From Sphingorhabdus lacus (GTDB lineage: Bacteria > Pseudomonadota > Alphaproteobacteria > Sphingomonadales > Sphingomonadaceae): a stretch of DNA of 64,000 nucleotides. The position numbers and the translations under genes were made by a program. Positions 26,358 through 35,429 of the stretch are shown here, piece by piece. The first letter of the stretch is position 1, and each line of letters begins with the position of its first letter. Location of the stretch: the NCBI RefSeq assembly GCF_009768975.1, contig NZ_CP035733.1, positions 496,001 through 560,000 of the forward strand, in the 5' to 3' direction. The notes below the pieces were generated by a model. The model was not told the origin of the DNA, did no database searches, and saw only the letters and a list, made by a program, of their open reading frames with translations.

Positions 26358-27607
26358 TGACCGAAACCCAAAGCCAATTGATGCAAAGGCTCGCCGCCAA
26401 TACCCGCGTGGGGTATAGTTTCGATCAGGAATTTTACGCCAGCGAAGCGGTGTTCAAGGCCGACATGGATAAGATCATCAGCCAGAAATGGCTGTTGGCC
26501 GGACATATCTCCCGCATCCCGAACAAGGGCGACTATTTCCTGTTCCGGGTCGGTGCCGAGCAGATCATCGTCATCCGCGAAAATGCCGACAGCGTCCGGG
26601 CCTATTTCAACGTATGCCGCCATCGCGGATCAACCATTTGCCAGGCCGAAAGCGGCAATGCGCCGCGCCTTGTTTGCCCCTACCATGCGTGGACCTTCGG
26701 CCTCGATGGCAAACTTCTCTCCGCGCGTCTGATGCCCGAGGATTTCGACAAGGCGGAGAACAGCCTGTTCGCCTGCCATATCCGCGTTTTCCACGGGCTA
26801 ATCTTCATCAATATGAGCGAAGACGAACCGGTAGATTTTGACGCAACCTTTGGCGAAATGGGCCCGATCCTTGACTATCACGGCTTTGATACGGCCCGCA
26901 TCGCCCATGCGGGTAGCTACCCCACGACGGCCAACTGGAAGCTGGTGGTCGAGAATTTCTTCGAATGCTATCATTGCGTCCCGTCCCACCCCGAATTCTG
27001 TTCGATGCATGCGGCGGAATCGATTGTTGCCGTGGGGGCAGGGCCAAGTTCCGGACCTGCCGATGCGATTGCAAGCTTCACCCCCAAATTGCAGGCGTGG
27101 GAGACAAGCGCTGCTGCCGCGGGTCGTCCCATTGGCAATATCGACGATGCCCCCGACAGCAGCCATTTGCGCCTGATGATGCAGCGTATGAACAAGGACG
27201 GCTGGTCATCGGAAACGCAGGACGGATCGGCGCCAGCGCCTCTGATGGGCAAACGCAGCAAAGCCGATGGCGGCCGGATGCATTTGAGCTTCAGCCCCTT
27301 CAGCCAGATCGTCGCTGACGATCATTTCGCGATCCTGTTCCAGTTCACACCGCGCAGCGCGCTGGAAACCGATGTCGAGATGATCTGGATTGTCGACGGC
27401 CGGGCAGGGGAGGATGAGGTCGACATCCCCAAGATGACCTGGGGTTATCATGCCACCACGACGCAAGACAAAGTCATCACCGAGAATAACCAGACCGGCA
27501 TCATGTCCACCCGCTATCGTCCCGGGCGCTATTCCGATCAGGAAGGCAGCGTCATCAAATTCCAGAAATGGTATCTGAACCAGTTCGGGCTTGCGCGGGC
27601 CGAATGA
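26357..27607 (+). CDS. Rieske-type oxygenase alpha subunit (glycine-betaine demethylase-like)
   Basis: A 416-residue ring-hydroxylating-dioxygenase-type protein. Rieske ligands are C87-x-H89 and C107-x2-H110 (CRHRGS, CPYHAW). The mononuclear iron site is E203-x2-H206-x4-H211 (ECYHCVPSH). The ECYHC pattern and lack of a ring-substrate context match N-demethylases such as GbcA and stachydrine demethylase. It would oxidise an N-methyl group to formaldehyde. The matching reductase (GbcB type) is not in this window, so electrons must come from elsewhere. The gene overlaps both neighbours. Confidence 0.88.
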   Translation: MTETQSQLMQRLAANTRVGYSFDQEFYASEAVFKADMDKIISQKWLLAGHISRIPNKGDYFLFRVGAEQIIVIRENADSVRAYFNVCRHRGSTICQAESGNAPRLVCPYHAWTFGLDGKLLSARLMPEDFDKAENSLFACHIRVFHGLIFINMSEDEPVDFDATFGEMGPILDYHGFDTARIAHAGSYPTTANWKLVVENFFECYHCVPSHPEFCSMHAAESIVAVGAGPSSGPADAIASFTPKLQAWETSAAAAGRPIGNIDDAPDSSHLRLMMQRMNKDGWSSETQDGSAPAPLMGKRSKADGGRMHLSFSPFSQIVADDHFAILFQFTPRSALETDVEMIWIVDGRAGEDEVDIPKMTWGYHATTTQDKVITENNQTGIMSTRYRPGRYSDQEGSVIKFQKWYLNQFGLARAE

Positions 27608-28674
27608 CCCTGCCCGCTGTCATGGGTGCCGTTCTGCTTACCGGCTATGGCGGTTATGACAAGCTCGAATGGCGAACCGATGTCCCCGTGCCCCTTCCCG
27701 AAGTGGGTGATGTCCTGATCCGGATCGGCGCGGCGGCGGTGAACAACACCGACATCAACACCCGGATCGGCTGGTATTCGAAAGCGGTTGCAGAAGCGAC
27801 CGATGCGGGAGCAGCAACGGGCATTGAAGGCGCAGGCGACGATGGCTGGTCGGGCGCTGCGTTCACCTTTCCGCGTATTCAGGGCGCCGATGCCTGCGGG
27901 CAGATTGTAGCCGTGGGTGAGGGCGTAGATTCTTCCCGAATTGGGCAGCGGGTGCTGGTCGAGCCGGTGTTTCGGGGCCATAGCCGGTTCGATATCCGCT
28001 ATTTCGGGTCCGAAGTAGATGGGGGCTTTGCCGAATATGCCCGGGTCCCCTCCGTCCACGCGCACCGCATCGAATCCACTTGCTCCGACGTGGAGCTAGC
28101 AAGCTTTCCCTGCGCTTATGCCACCGCGGAAAATATCCTGACCCGCATCGGGTTGCAGGCGGGCGAACGCGTGCTGATCACCGGCGCATCCGGTGGCGTC
28201 GGTTCGGCCGCTGTCCAGCTTGCAAAGCGGCGCGGTGCCGAAGTGACGGCCATGGCCGCAGATGCAAAGGCAGAGACCGTGCGCGACCTTGGCGCAAGCC
28301 AGGTCGTCCCACGCGACGCCGATCTGGAATCGCTTTTCGGCTCCGAATATTTCGACGCTGCGGTCGATATCGTCGGCGGCGGGCAGTTCGGGCCCATCCT
28401 GAATGCCCTTAAACGTGGCGGACGTTACGGCGTGTCGGGCGCGATCTCCGGTCCGGTGGTCGATCTCGATTTGCGGACTCTCTACCTGAAAGACCTGCGC
28501 CTTATCGGCTGCACCGTGCTGGAGCCTGAAGTGTTTCCCAATCTGATCGGCTATATCGAACGCGGTGAAATCAAACCCGTGGTCGCCGCCACCTATCCCA
28601 TCACCGACATCGCCGCAGCGCAGGAGGCGTTTCTGACGAAGCGCCATGTGGGAAAGATTGTCCTGGTCCTTTAA
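27604..28674 (+). CDS. MDR-family zinc-independent alcohol dehydrogenase / quinone oxidoreductase-like
   Basis: A 356-residue medium-chain reductase with a GroES-like N-terminal domain (VGDVLIRIGAAAVNNTDINTR) and the NAD(P)-binding motif GASGGVGSAAVQLAK at about residue 195. The catalytic-zinc cysteine expected in alcohol dehydrogenases is replaced by NNTD, as in quinone oxidoreductases. The ATG start is nested in the Rieske stop (ATGA). Its role in the operon is unclear; it is not a ferredoxin/flavin reductase and so does not obviously serve the Rieske protein. Confidence 0.85.
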   Translation: MTLPAVMGAVLLTGYGGYDKLEWRTDVPVPLPEVGDVLIRIGAAAVNNTDINTRIGWYSKAVAEATDAGAATGIEGAGDDGWSGAAFTFPRIQGADACGQIVAVGEGVDSSRIGQRVLVEPVFRGHSRFDIRYFGSEVDGGFAEYARVPSVHAHRIESTCSDVELASFPCAYATAENILTRIGLQAGERVLITGASGGVGSAAVQLAKRRGAEVTAMAADAKAETVRDLGASQVVPRDADLESLFGSEYFDAAVDIVGGGQFGPILNALKRGGRYGVSGAISGPVVDLDLRTLYLKDLRLIGCTVLEPEVFPNLIGYIERGEIKPVVAATYPITDIAAAQEAFLTKRHVGKIVLVL

Positions 28675-29117
28675 GCGGTCCTAAACCTAAGGATACAAAA
28701 GATACGCAAAGACGTACTGAAAATGTATCCTTTGTTGCTTTAAGTTAACGCGGCCCGTTCGGGATTTGCGCCAATTGTCAACAGTTCAAAGAGCCATGCT
28801 CCCTTCACGAGAGAGCGATAGGACGCTCTCAAATCTTATCCAACATTGCTAGGGGAAACGGGGTTGAGCGCGTCTGCTTTCGAAGGCGACTGATCGAAAG
28901 AGGACTGTCAGGACACGACTACAAAGCGGACATAGCTGCTTGTTCCGGTCACGCTGGCCAAATGGCCATTCACCTCCAGGTGCCTGTTCTTAATAACTTG
29001 CCGTACTTTCAGAAAAGACAGACAGCTACAAGATCACCACAGGTAGCGGCTGTTCACGAGCCGCCAGCCTAAAGTAAGGGCTAACGGCTCATTTCTGCAG
29101 ACCTCTGAAACAAGCCG
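28675..29117. other. Gene-free 443-base interval with two inverted repeats
   Basis: No credible gene. It contains AAGGATACA at 28689-28697 and its exact complement at 28724-28732 (spacer 26), just after the MDR stop, and a compact hairpin GAGAGCG/CGCTCTC at 28811-28830 (six-base loop). The rest looks like degraded sequence without codon bias; part near 28930-29000 (AAAGCGGACAT...) resembles the kind of dispersed intergenic remnant common in sphingomonads, but I cannot confirm repetition from one window. Confidence 0.5.
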
Positions 29118-29516
29118 CTATTTAGGAAAATGGATCCCGCACAACTTGTTGCCATCGGGGTCACGAAAATAGGCTAATTCTACTACACCCAACGATTGGG
29201 TGTTGCGGGGCCCCGGCGCTGTCTCAATCGACGTACCACCGTTGGCGACCGCTACGTCGTGGAATTGTTTCACTTGCTCAGGTGAGCTGCATGAAAAAGC
29301 AATCGTTGCACCATTTGCTACTGTTGCCAACTCATCATTGATGGGCTGAGTGACAATGAAATTGGTGCCATTCTCGCCTTGATACAAAAGGCGGATATGG
29401 CCGCTGTCAGCTATGTTGTTCGATGCTTTGTTTATTCCAAGGACGCTGAGCGCCGCGTCGTAAAAGTTCCTGGATCGCTCGATGTCGTTTGACCCGACCA
29501 TGGTGTGAAAAAGCAT
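29118..29516 (-). CDS. VOC/glyoxalase-family protein
   Basis: A 132-residue vicinal-oxygen-chelate protein. It starts MLFHTMVGSNDIERSRNFYD and ends with the typical FRDPDGNKLCG segment; residues H4 and the Glu of VVELAYFRDP are plausible metal ligands. I chose ATG 29516 with AGGAGA eight bases upstream instead of the longer frame from 29555. It stands alone. Substrate unknown; many VOC proteins of this group are lactoylglutathione-lyase-like or of unknown role. Confidence 0.85.
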   Translation of the reverse strand: MLFHTMVGSNDIERSRNFYDAALSVLGINKASNNIADSGHIRLLYQGENGTNFIVTQPINDELATVANGATIAFSCSSPEQVKQFHDVAVANGGTSIETAPGPRNTQSLGVVELAYFRDPDGNKLCGIHFPK

Positions 29517-29614
29517 GCATTTATCTCCTACTAAACTCATTAACTGCGTGATCATCTAACGGCATCCATACAATAGCTGAAACTGGCCGCTATAGCGCTC
29601 AATCGGCGAAGCAA

Positions 29615-29995
29615 TTACTGCGTCTTCAAATATGCGATAATGGCAGCGCGTTCGTCAGCATTGGTGACAACAAGGTACATCTTGCTGCCTTTCACTAATT
29701 TCTGTGGGCCGCTAAGCCATTTGTCGAGTGTTGCAGCGTTCCAGGTGATTTTTGAGCCTTTGAGCGCCGCCGAGTATTTGTACCCGGATGCCGCTCCTGC
29801 GACCCTCCCAAATACGCCGCGATGCGCTGGACCAATCTTGTTCGCAGCAATGCTATGACAACTCGAACATTTTGACTGGTAAAGCTTTGCCCCAGCCGCC
29901 GCTTGCGGCGTGGCGTTTGGCGATTGTGCGATGGCAACGCTGGAAATCGCCAGCGCTGCCATCACAGCAGGAAGAATAAATGAACGGTAGGTCAT
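29615..29995 (-). CDS. Class I c-type cytochrome, exported
   Basis: A 126-residue protein with an N-terminal signal peptide (MTYRSFILPAVMAALAISSVAIAQ), one haem-binding CSSCH (C43, C46, H47) and probable axial methionine M106 in KGSKMYL. It belongs to the small soluble cytochrome c group with the IGPAHRGVFGR segment. It is expected in the periplasm. The ATG overlaps the stop of the globin gene (TGATG), so the two are coupled. The long upstream frame read from 30178 is inside the globin gene and is rejected. Confidence 0.93.
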   Translation of the reverse strand: MTYRSFILPAVMAALAISSVAIAQSPNATPQAAAGAKLYQSKCSSCHSIAANKIGPAHRGVFGRVAGAASGYKYSAALKGSKITWNAATLDKWLSGPQKLVKGSKMYLVVTNADERAAIIAYLKTQ

Positions 29996-30483
29996 CACTT
30001 GTCTATGATATCGCGGTGCATGGGGGCAAGCGCCGCGATGAGCCGGTTCTGAGCACGGAACGGCACATCCATTTTGTTCAGCGTGATCTGCAATTCTTCG
30101 ACCAGCGCATAGAAGGAGCCTTCGTTGACGTTCATGCCGCGATGCGCCTCGGCCATTGTCCGCCCCGAATATTCGCACGGTCCTTTCATGATGACGCAGA
30201 ATTGCTCAACAAGCTGCAATTTGATGCGGTCCTGATCGGAATTCTCAAAGAACGGCTTTGTGCGCGGATTGGCAAGCCAGCGCACCATGACATCGTCCAT
30301 AATCTTCGTCAGACCTTCGCGCCCGCCGAACTGTTCAAACAGGGCTGTGTCGTCGGTGATAATAGGCAAGGTCGGTGCCGAGGGCTTGATTTCGGTGTCG
30401 CTAATAGCAGGTTCGGCGGCAATTGCCGTGCCAGTGATCGTCATTGCGGTTAAAAAGAATGTCGAAGCTAGAATGATTTTCAT
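29995..30483 (-). CDS. Exported group I truncated haemoglobin
   Basis: A 162-residue protein with a signal peptide (MKIILASTFFLTAMTITGTAIAA) followed by a group I 2-on-2 globin: LFEQFGGREGLTKIMDD at about 49-65, the proximal histidine H114 in EAHRGMNV, and the C-terminal helix. Most truncated globins are cytosolic, so export is unusual. Start ATG 30483 follows GGAGA. It is coupled to the cytochrome c gene and preceded by the DUF3034 gene by 28 bases, suggesting a three-gene operon and an oxygen/NO or redox role at the cell envelope. Ligand and function are not shown by sequence. Confidence 0.9.
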   Translation of the reverse strand: MKIILASTFFLTAMTITGTAIAAEPAISDTEIKPSAPTLPIITDDTALFEQFGGREGLTKIMDDVMVRWLANPRTKPFFENSDQDRIKLQLVEQFCVIMKGPCEYSGRTMAEAHRGMNVNEGSFYALVEELQITLNKMDVPFRAQNRLIAALAPMHRDIIDK

Positions 30484-30511
30484 ATTAAAATCTCCGGAAA
30501 GAAACAGGCGA

Positions 30512-31552
30512 TCAGAAGCCGATCTGTAGTGAGGCATAAGCACCGTTCTGGCGGCGCAGCGCGATCTGGCCAAGCCGGGCGTAAGCCAGCGTTAGCGATA
30601 CATTGCGTGCAGGCGCGTAGGCGATGAACGCATCATAGGCATTTTCTTCGCGGAACGATGTGCCGCCCAGCGCGCCTTCCAACCGGTTTGATTTGGTGCG
30701 GAATTCGCCGCCAATCGCAAGTTTTCGGGTCAGCAACAGCGCCGCCGATCCTTCAAATTGCGGTTTGTAACCTTGCTGCTTTCCGCCAAGACCACCAAAT
30801 CCCAGAATGCCGTATTGGTTAGCCTTGGTCATGCGCACTGTGCCGTTCAGCAACAGGCTTTGCGAGAGGATAATTTTTGTGGCAGCGATATAAAAATCGA
30901 TGCCCTTTTGCTTCAGTCCGAGGGCGCCGCCGACGATCGCATCATTGTCATTTATCTTATATTGTGCGCCGACGGCTATTTGTGGCAACAGGCTGTCTTG
31001 CTCAAGCACCGCGTCGCCAATTAGCCGCACCTTGGCACCAACTATCGTCTGGCTAATCGTGTAGCGATTGCCAAGTGCGAGCACATTGCCAACCTCGCGG
31101 AGGTTGAAATTCTGCCGCGCTACCGACAGTTCAACGCGATTCTTGAAATTGATCGCACCGCCGTAAGCTGCGAGCGTAAAGTCTTTTGTATCGACGCCTG
31201 TCGCGAAGGCTGACAGACCAAATTCATTGCGCGTTCCATAACCGCCAATCAGTGCCCAAGGCACCAGGCCACCGCCGCCTGCCCCCTCGATTGTCGATAC
31301 ACCGCCAGTCAGCAAAAGCCGTCCACCCCCGGACAAAAACGATCGCCTGCTTTCGCTGGTTTCTTCGCTTTTGTTGACAGCCCCTTCATCCGCTTCTGCG
31401 CTTTGTTCACCATCGGAAATTTCGACAAAATTGGTGATCTCGATTGCGGCAGATGCATTGTCGGCATTTACGGGCATTGATGTTGCAGTAAGACTGGCAG
31501 CTACCACTCCGGCCCGATACGGCATTGCTGCCAACTTTAAAAAACTCCCCAT
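30512..31552 (-). CDS. DUF3034-type outer-membrane protein
   Basis: A 346-residue protein predicted to form an outer-membrane beta-barrel of the DUF3034 family. After a signal segment (FLKLAAMPYRAGVVAASLTATSM) and an acidic linker comes GGGRLLLTGGVSTIEGAGGGG, a signature of this family, then alternating beta-strand pattern and a C-terminal aromatic end (YASLQIGF). I chose ATG 31552, preceded by GGGAGAAAATGG; the longer frame from 31702 has no leader. It is the first gene of the DUF3034-globin-cytochrome c group. Function unknown. Confidence 0.8.
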   Translation of the reverse strand: MGSFLKLAAMPYRAGVVAASLTATSMPVNADNASAAIEITNFVEISDGEQSAEADEGAVNKSEETSESRRSFLSGGGRLLLTGGVSTIEGAGGGGLVPWALIGGYGTRNEFGLSAFATGVDTKDFTLAAYGGAINFKNRVELSVARQNFNLREVGNVLALGNRYTISQTIVGAKVRLIGDAVLEQDSLLPQIAVGAQYKINDNDAIVGGALGLKQKGIDFYIAATKIILSQSLLLNGTVRMTKANQYGILGFGGLGGKQQGYKPQFEGSAALLLTRKLAIGGEFRTKSNRLEGALGGTSFREENAYDAFIAYAPARNVSLTLAYARLGQIALRRQNGAYASLQIGF

Positions 31553-32141
31553 CCATTTTCTCCCAGAACCGTCGCCAGCCGATTGACGTGCGCAGCAACA
31601 GTTACGAGCGAACTCACGTTGCGGATGCAGAACGAAAAAAGAAATCTCTGGCTCCATCGATATTTGGAAGCGGTTTCTCGCCTGCTGCCTTTGCAGCGTC
31701 ACCCGCTACATTGATTCAACTGGTCGATGATTGCTGCATCGAGCCCGCAGAAGATCAGACGATAGGCTTCGACCAACAAAGCAGACATATCAACCTTAAT
31801 TATCTAATGTCCGATTTTTGGGGAGCGCGCCAACGCGTTTAACGACTATTTTTGTGAGCATAGCTGTCGTCACCAAAACTGTATGAATGGCTGCTATTGG
31901 CCTGAACCTCCTGAAAGCTGTCGGTCCGCTTTCCACAACATTCCGGTCATTCCCGCTAGTTTTTCGGTACGCTGAAACCTGCCATTCGTTCAGGGTGACG
32001 GGTGGGTATGATGGGGGGGTTGGGGACAGTCCCTTTTCAAGGCGCAAACCTTTCCAGACATACCAACCAGAGTTTCGATCTCTCATTGGCCGTCGTCAAC
32101 TCATCCTCCAACCCACACGCCCTTCGGCATCGCGCGAAAAT
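31553..32141. other. Gene-free 589-base interval
   Basis: No supported gene. On the minus strand there is only a 29-codon open frame at 31699-31788 (MSALLVEAYRLIFCGLD...) with a weak RBS, which may be chance. A short GC palindrome GGGAC-A-GTCCC is at 32023-32033 after a run of G. The interval should hold the promoter of the DUF3034 operon (31553 onward) and the end of the transaminase transcript (up to 32141). Confidence 0.5.
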
Positions 32142-33458
32142 CTAGTCGATGGTTTCCACCAACTCCGCGATCCGCCCGATCATTTCGTCGATATGCGCCT
32201 TTTCCAATATGAGCGGCGGGGACAGGGCGATGATATCGCCGGTTGCGCGCACCAGTAATCCGTTATCGAAGCATTTGTGGAACAGCTGCATGCCACGCTT
32301 TCCGACCCCGGCGCTGTGCGGTGCGAGTTCGATGCCGGCGACTATGCCCATGTTGCGGATGTCGATGATGTTGCGCTTGCCCTTCAGGCTGTGGACGGCG
32401 TCTTGCCAATAGCTGTGCAGGGATGTTGCATGTTCAAAAATACCTTCAGACTTGTAAAGGTCGAGCGTCGCCAGACCCGCGGCGGCGGCGAGAGGGTGGC
32501 CGGAATAGGTGTAGCCGTGGAACAGTTCGATGCCATCGGGGCCACCTTCGACCACGCCGTCATGGATATGGCGGCTGACCGCGACTGCGCCCATCGGCAC
32601 GGCGGCATTGGTCAGGCCCTTGGCCATGGTGATGATATCCGGCGTCACGCCAAGGGTTCCCGAGGCGGTCGCCCCGCCGACGCGGCCAAAGGCGGTGATG
32701 ACTTCGTCGAAGATCAGGACAATGCCATGCTTGCGGGTGATCTCGCGCAATTTTTCGAGATAGCCGACCGGCGGCACCAGCACGCCTGTCGATCCGGCCA
32801 TCGGCTCCACGATGACGGCTGCGATGGTTTCTGCCCCATGCAGTGCGACAATGGCTTCCAGATTGTCGGCCAGATGCCCGCCCCATTCGGGACGCCCCAT
32901 GGTAAAGGCATTATGCTCCATATTGTGCGTGTGCGGCAGATGGTCGACGCCAGTCAGCAGCGTTCCGAACTGTCGCCGGTTGTTGACGATGCCGCCCACC
33001 GAAATGCCGCCAAAGCCGACGCCATTATAGCCACGTTCCCGGCCAATCAGGCGGGTGCGGGTGCCTTGGCCAATGGCGCGTTGATAGGCGAGGGCGATCT
33101 TCAGCGCGGTGTCGACCGATTCCGATCCGCTATTGGTGAAGAATATCCGGTCCAGCCCCTCGGGCATGAGTGTCGCCAGCCGCGACGCCAGTTCAAAGGC
33201 CAGCGGATGGCCCAGTTGGAAGGGCGGGGCGTAATCGAGTTCGGATGCCGTCTTCTGGATGGCTTCCACAATCGGCGCACGGCAGTGGCCTGCATTTACG
33301 GCCCAAAGTCCGGCGGTGCCGTCGAGGATCTGCCGGCCATCATCGCTGGTATAATGCATATCCTTTGCGGACTTCAGCTGCCGCGGCGTCGCCTTGAACG
33401 CCCGGTTTGCCGTGAAGGGCATCCAGAATGCGGCTAAAGGATCATTCTCAAGTTTCAT
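32142..33458 (-). CDS. Class III omega-aminotransferase (beta-alanine/omega-amino acid:pyruvate type)
   Basis: A 438-residue PLP enzyme. The PLP lysine is K280 (TMAKGLTNA) and the pyridine-nitrogen aspartate is D251 in FDEVITAFGR; the N-terminal FWMPFTANRAFK and HTHNM segments are typical of omega-amino-acid:pyruvate transaminases. It would transfer the terminal amino group of beta-alanine, GABA or a similar compound to pyruvate. It is the third gene of an Lrp-permease-transaminase run on this strand. Confidence 0.92.
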   Translation of the reverse strand: MKLENDPLAAFWMPFTANRAFKATPRQLKSAKDMHYTSDDGRQILDGTAGLWAVNAGHCRAPIVEAIQKTASELDYAPPFQLGHPLAFELASRLATLMPEGLDRIFFTNSGSESVDTALKIALAYQRAIGQGTRTRLIGRERGYNGVGFGGISVGGIVNNRRQFGTLLTGVDHLPHTHNMEHNAFTMGRPEWGGHLADNLEAIVALHGAETIAAVIVEPMAGSTGVLVPPVGYLEKLREITRKHGIVLIFDEVITAFGRVGGATASGTLGVTPDIITMAKGLTNAAVPMGAVAVSRHIHDGVVEGGPDGIELFHGYTYSGHPLAAAAGLATLDLYKSEGIFEHATSLHSYWQDAVHSLKGKRNIIDIRNMGIVAGIELAPHSAGVGKRGMQLFHKCFDNGLLVRATGDIIALSPPLILEKAHIDEMIGRIAELVETID

Positions 33459-33555
33459 AATCGGACTCCGGCACTACGCGTCCACCGCTTATGCAATGGT
33501 CAGTGAATTTGGTGCGACTCAAATCTTTATTCCGACTGGAAAATTTTGCTTTCGG

Positions 33556-34932
33556 TCACGCATCTTTCGATCGCGAAACAAAATAGTTTTTCGCCCAATA
33601 ACCGAACAGGAAAGCTGCGGTCACAATCATGCTGGCCCATAATTCTTTTGAGCTTGTCGGTGACAATGCCATCATCACAAGGACACCGCCCATACCGGCA
33701 ATCGCGAACCATGTGCCAAAGGGATATAGCCACATCCGAACCTGCAACCGCTCCGGCGCTTCCGCCTCGAATTGCGCGCGAAGGCGAAGCTGGGCCACTG
33801 CCACCAGAATGTAAATGAAAAGCATGATGGCGCCTGAAGATGTGACGAGGAAGTTGAACACCTGGTCGGGAGACAGGATGGATGCCGCGAGGGCAAAATA
33901 GCTGAAGAGGCTGGCGATCAATATCGCCCTTGCCGGAACGCGGGCACCGCTCAGCTTCACGCAGGATTGGGGTGCATCGCCATTGCGGGCGAGGCCGAAC
34001 ATCGCCCGCGATGTGATGTATATCCCTGAATTCAGGCATGAAAGGACCGCGACAAGGACGATGCCCTCCATGATCAGGTCAGCACCGGGATAGCCCATCT
34101 GCCGGAGCGCATGGGCAAAAGGCGAAGTTCCCGCCTCAATCTCATTCCAGGGAACAACCGAGACGATGAGGAAAATGGAAAGCACGAAGAAAATCAGGAT
34201 TCGCAAGGAAACCGAGATGGTCATATTCGCGATTGTCTTGGAGCCTTCCTCCGATTCTGCCGCAGCCAGCGTCGCGATTTCAGCCCCGCAAAGCGAGAAG
34301 ATCGTCGTCGCAACACCTGCAAATATCGCGGCCACTCCAGCCGGCGCAAAACCGCCATGCGCTGTCAGGTTCGCAAAGGTCGATCCGGATGGGGACGTCA
34401 CGCCGGTTGCATAGGCCCCGGCCACAAGAATGAAGACGATGATCGCAACAACCTTGGTCGACGCAAACCAGAATTCGAATTCGCCATAGGATTTTGCGGA
34501 CATCAGGTTGATCGCGGTCAACACCGCCATCAGCACGACACCGATTTGCCAGACCTCCAGTTGCGGATACCATCCGTTGATGATTTTGGCTCCGGCAATG
34601 GCCTCGATGGCGATCACAACGACCCAAAAATACCAGTAAAGCCAGCCAACCATATAGCCGGCCCAGTCGCCCACGCCCTGCCGCGCAAAATCAGGAAAGG
34701 TCTGCGTGCCCGGCATGGCGATCGACATTTCCGCGATCATCCGCATGACGAGCAGCACAAGAAACCCGGCAATGGCATAGCTCAGCACCGCTGCCGGACC
34801 GATATTGCCGATTGCAGTAGAGGAGCCAACGAACAGCCCCGCGCCGATGATACCGCCAAATGTGATCATCGACACATGGCGCGATTTCAGTGACCGGCTC
34901 AGCTCATTCGGTGCCGCTATGCTTGATTCCAT
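33556..34932 (-). CDS. Amino-acid permease (APC family, GABA-permease-like)
   Basis: A 458-residue inner-membrane transporter with about 12 hydrophobic segments. The N-terminal motif SMITFGGIIGAGLFVGSS and the segment SLCGAEIATLAAAESEEG match the amino-acid/GABA permease (GabP/CycA-like) branch. Start ATG 34932 lies after GGGGGATATTTTA; the long upstream frame runs through the Lrp gene and is rejected. It is 17 bases downstream of the Lrp gene and 97 upstream of the transaminase, so it probably imports the amino acid the transaminase uses. Confidence 0.93.
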   Translation of the reverse strand: MESSIAAPNELSRSLKSRHVSMITFGGIIGAGLFVGSSTAIGNIGPAAVLSYAIAGFLVLLVMRMIAEMSIAMPGTQTFPDFARQGVGDWAGYMVGWLYWYFWVVVIAIEAIAGAKIINGWYPQLEVWQIGVVLMAVLTAINLMSAKSYGEFEFWFASTKVVAIIVFILVAGAYATGVTSPSGSTFANLTAHGGFAPAGVAAIFAGVATTIFSLCGAEIATLAAAESEEGSKTIANMTISVSLRILIFFVLSIFLIVSVVPWNEIEAGTSPFAHALRQMGYPGADLIMEGIVLVAVLSCLNSGIYITSRAMFGLARNGDAPQSCVKLSGARVPARAILIASLFSYFALAASILSPDQVFNFLVTSSGAIMLFIYILVAVAQLRLRAQFEAEAPERLQVRMWLYPFGTWFAIAGMGGVLVMMALSPTSSKELWASMIVTAAFLFGYWAKNYFVSRSKDA

Positions 34933-34949
34933 TAAAATATCCCCCTGGT

Positions 34950-35429
34950 TCAAAGGGGTTGTAGCGTCGGTACGGCGGTTTTGTAAATGACAGGTCGCAA
35001 GGCAAAGCTGGTGGTGACATTTGCAACGCCGTTGACCTTGGTCAGACGTCTGCGGAGGAAGTCCTCGAACTGGGTGAGCGAGCTTACCAATATGCGAAGC
35101 TGATAGTCGGCTTCGCCCGTCATGAGATAGCAATCCATGACTTCGGGAAAGCCCGCCACGGCCGTTTCGAACTCCTGCAGATGCCGGTCGTCCTGTTGAT
35201 CGAGACGAACGCGGACGAAGGCGGTGACCGACAGACCAACCTTGTCCGGATCGACCAGTGCCACATAACGCGCGATGGTGCCGTTCGCTTCCAACTGCCG
35301 GACCCGGCGCAGGCAAGGGCTGGGGGAGAGGCCGATGCGGTCGGAAAGCTCCTGATTAGACATTCGCCCGTCGGCCTGAAGCAGATCGATAATTTTGCGG
35401 TCTATCGCGTCCAGCGCATTTTCTGGCAT
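34950..35429 (-). CDS. Lrp/AsnC-family transcriptional regulator
   Basis: A 159-residue regulator: N-terminal HTH (DRKIIDLLQADGRMSNQELS, then GLSPSPCLRRVRQLE) and C-terminal RAM ligand domain (about 70-145, with GEADYQLRI). It heads the permease-transaminase run and is divergent from the 2-oxoacid dehydrogenase-like gene at 35559, the classic layout of an Lrp-type local regulator that senses the amino acid. Pseudomonas putida mdeR-mdeA-mdeB has a comparable divergent arrangement. Confidence 0.93.
   Translation of the reverse strand: MPENALDAIDRKIIDLLQADGRMSNQELSDRIGLSPSPCLRRVRQLEANGTIARYVALVDPDKVGLSVTAFVRVRLDQQDDRHLQEFETAVAGFPEVMDCYLMTGEADYQLRILVSSLTQFEDFLRRRLTKVNGVANVTTSFALRPVIYKTAVPTLQPL

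Noticed and set aside
31525..31842. 105-codon plus-strand frame in the gap after the DUF3034 gene
   Set aside because: Overlaps the DUF3034 start antisense; composition is unlike real proteins and there is no RBS.
32277..33437. 386-codon plus-strand frame across the transaminase
   Set aside because: Antisense to a complete PLP enzyme; no motif recognised in the plus frame.
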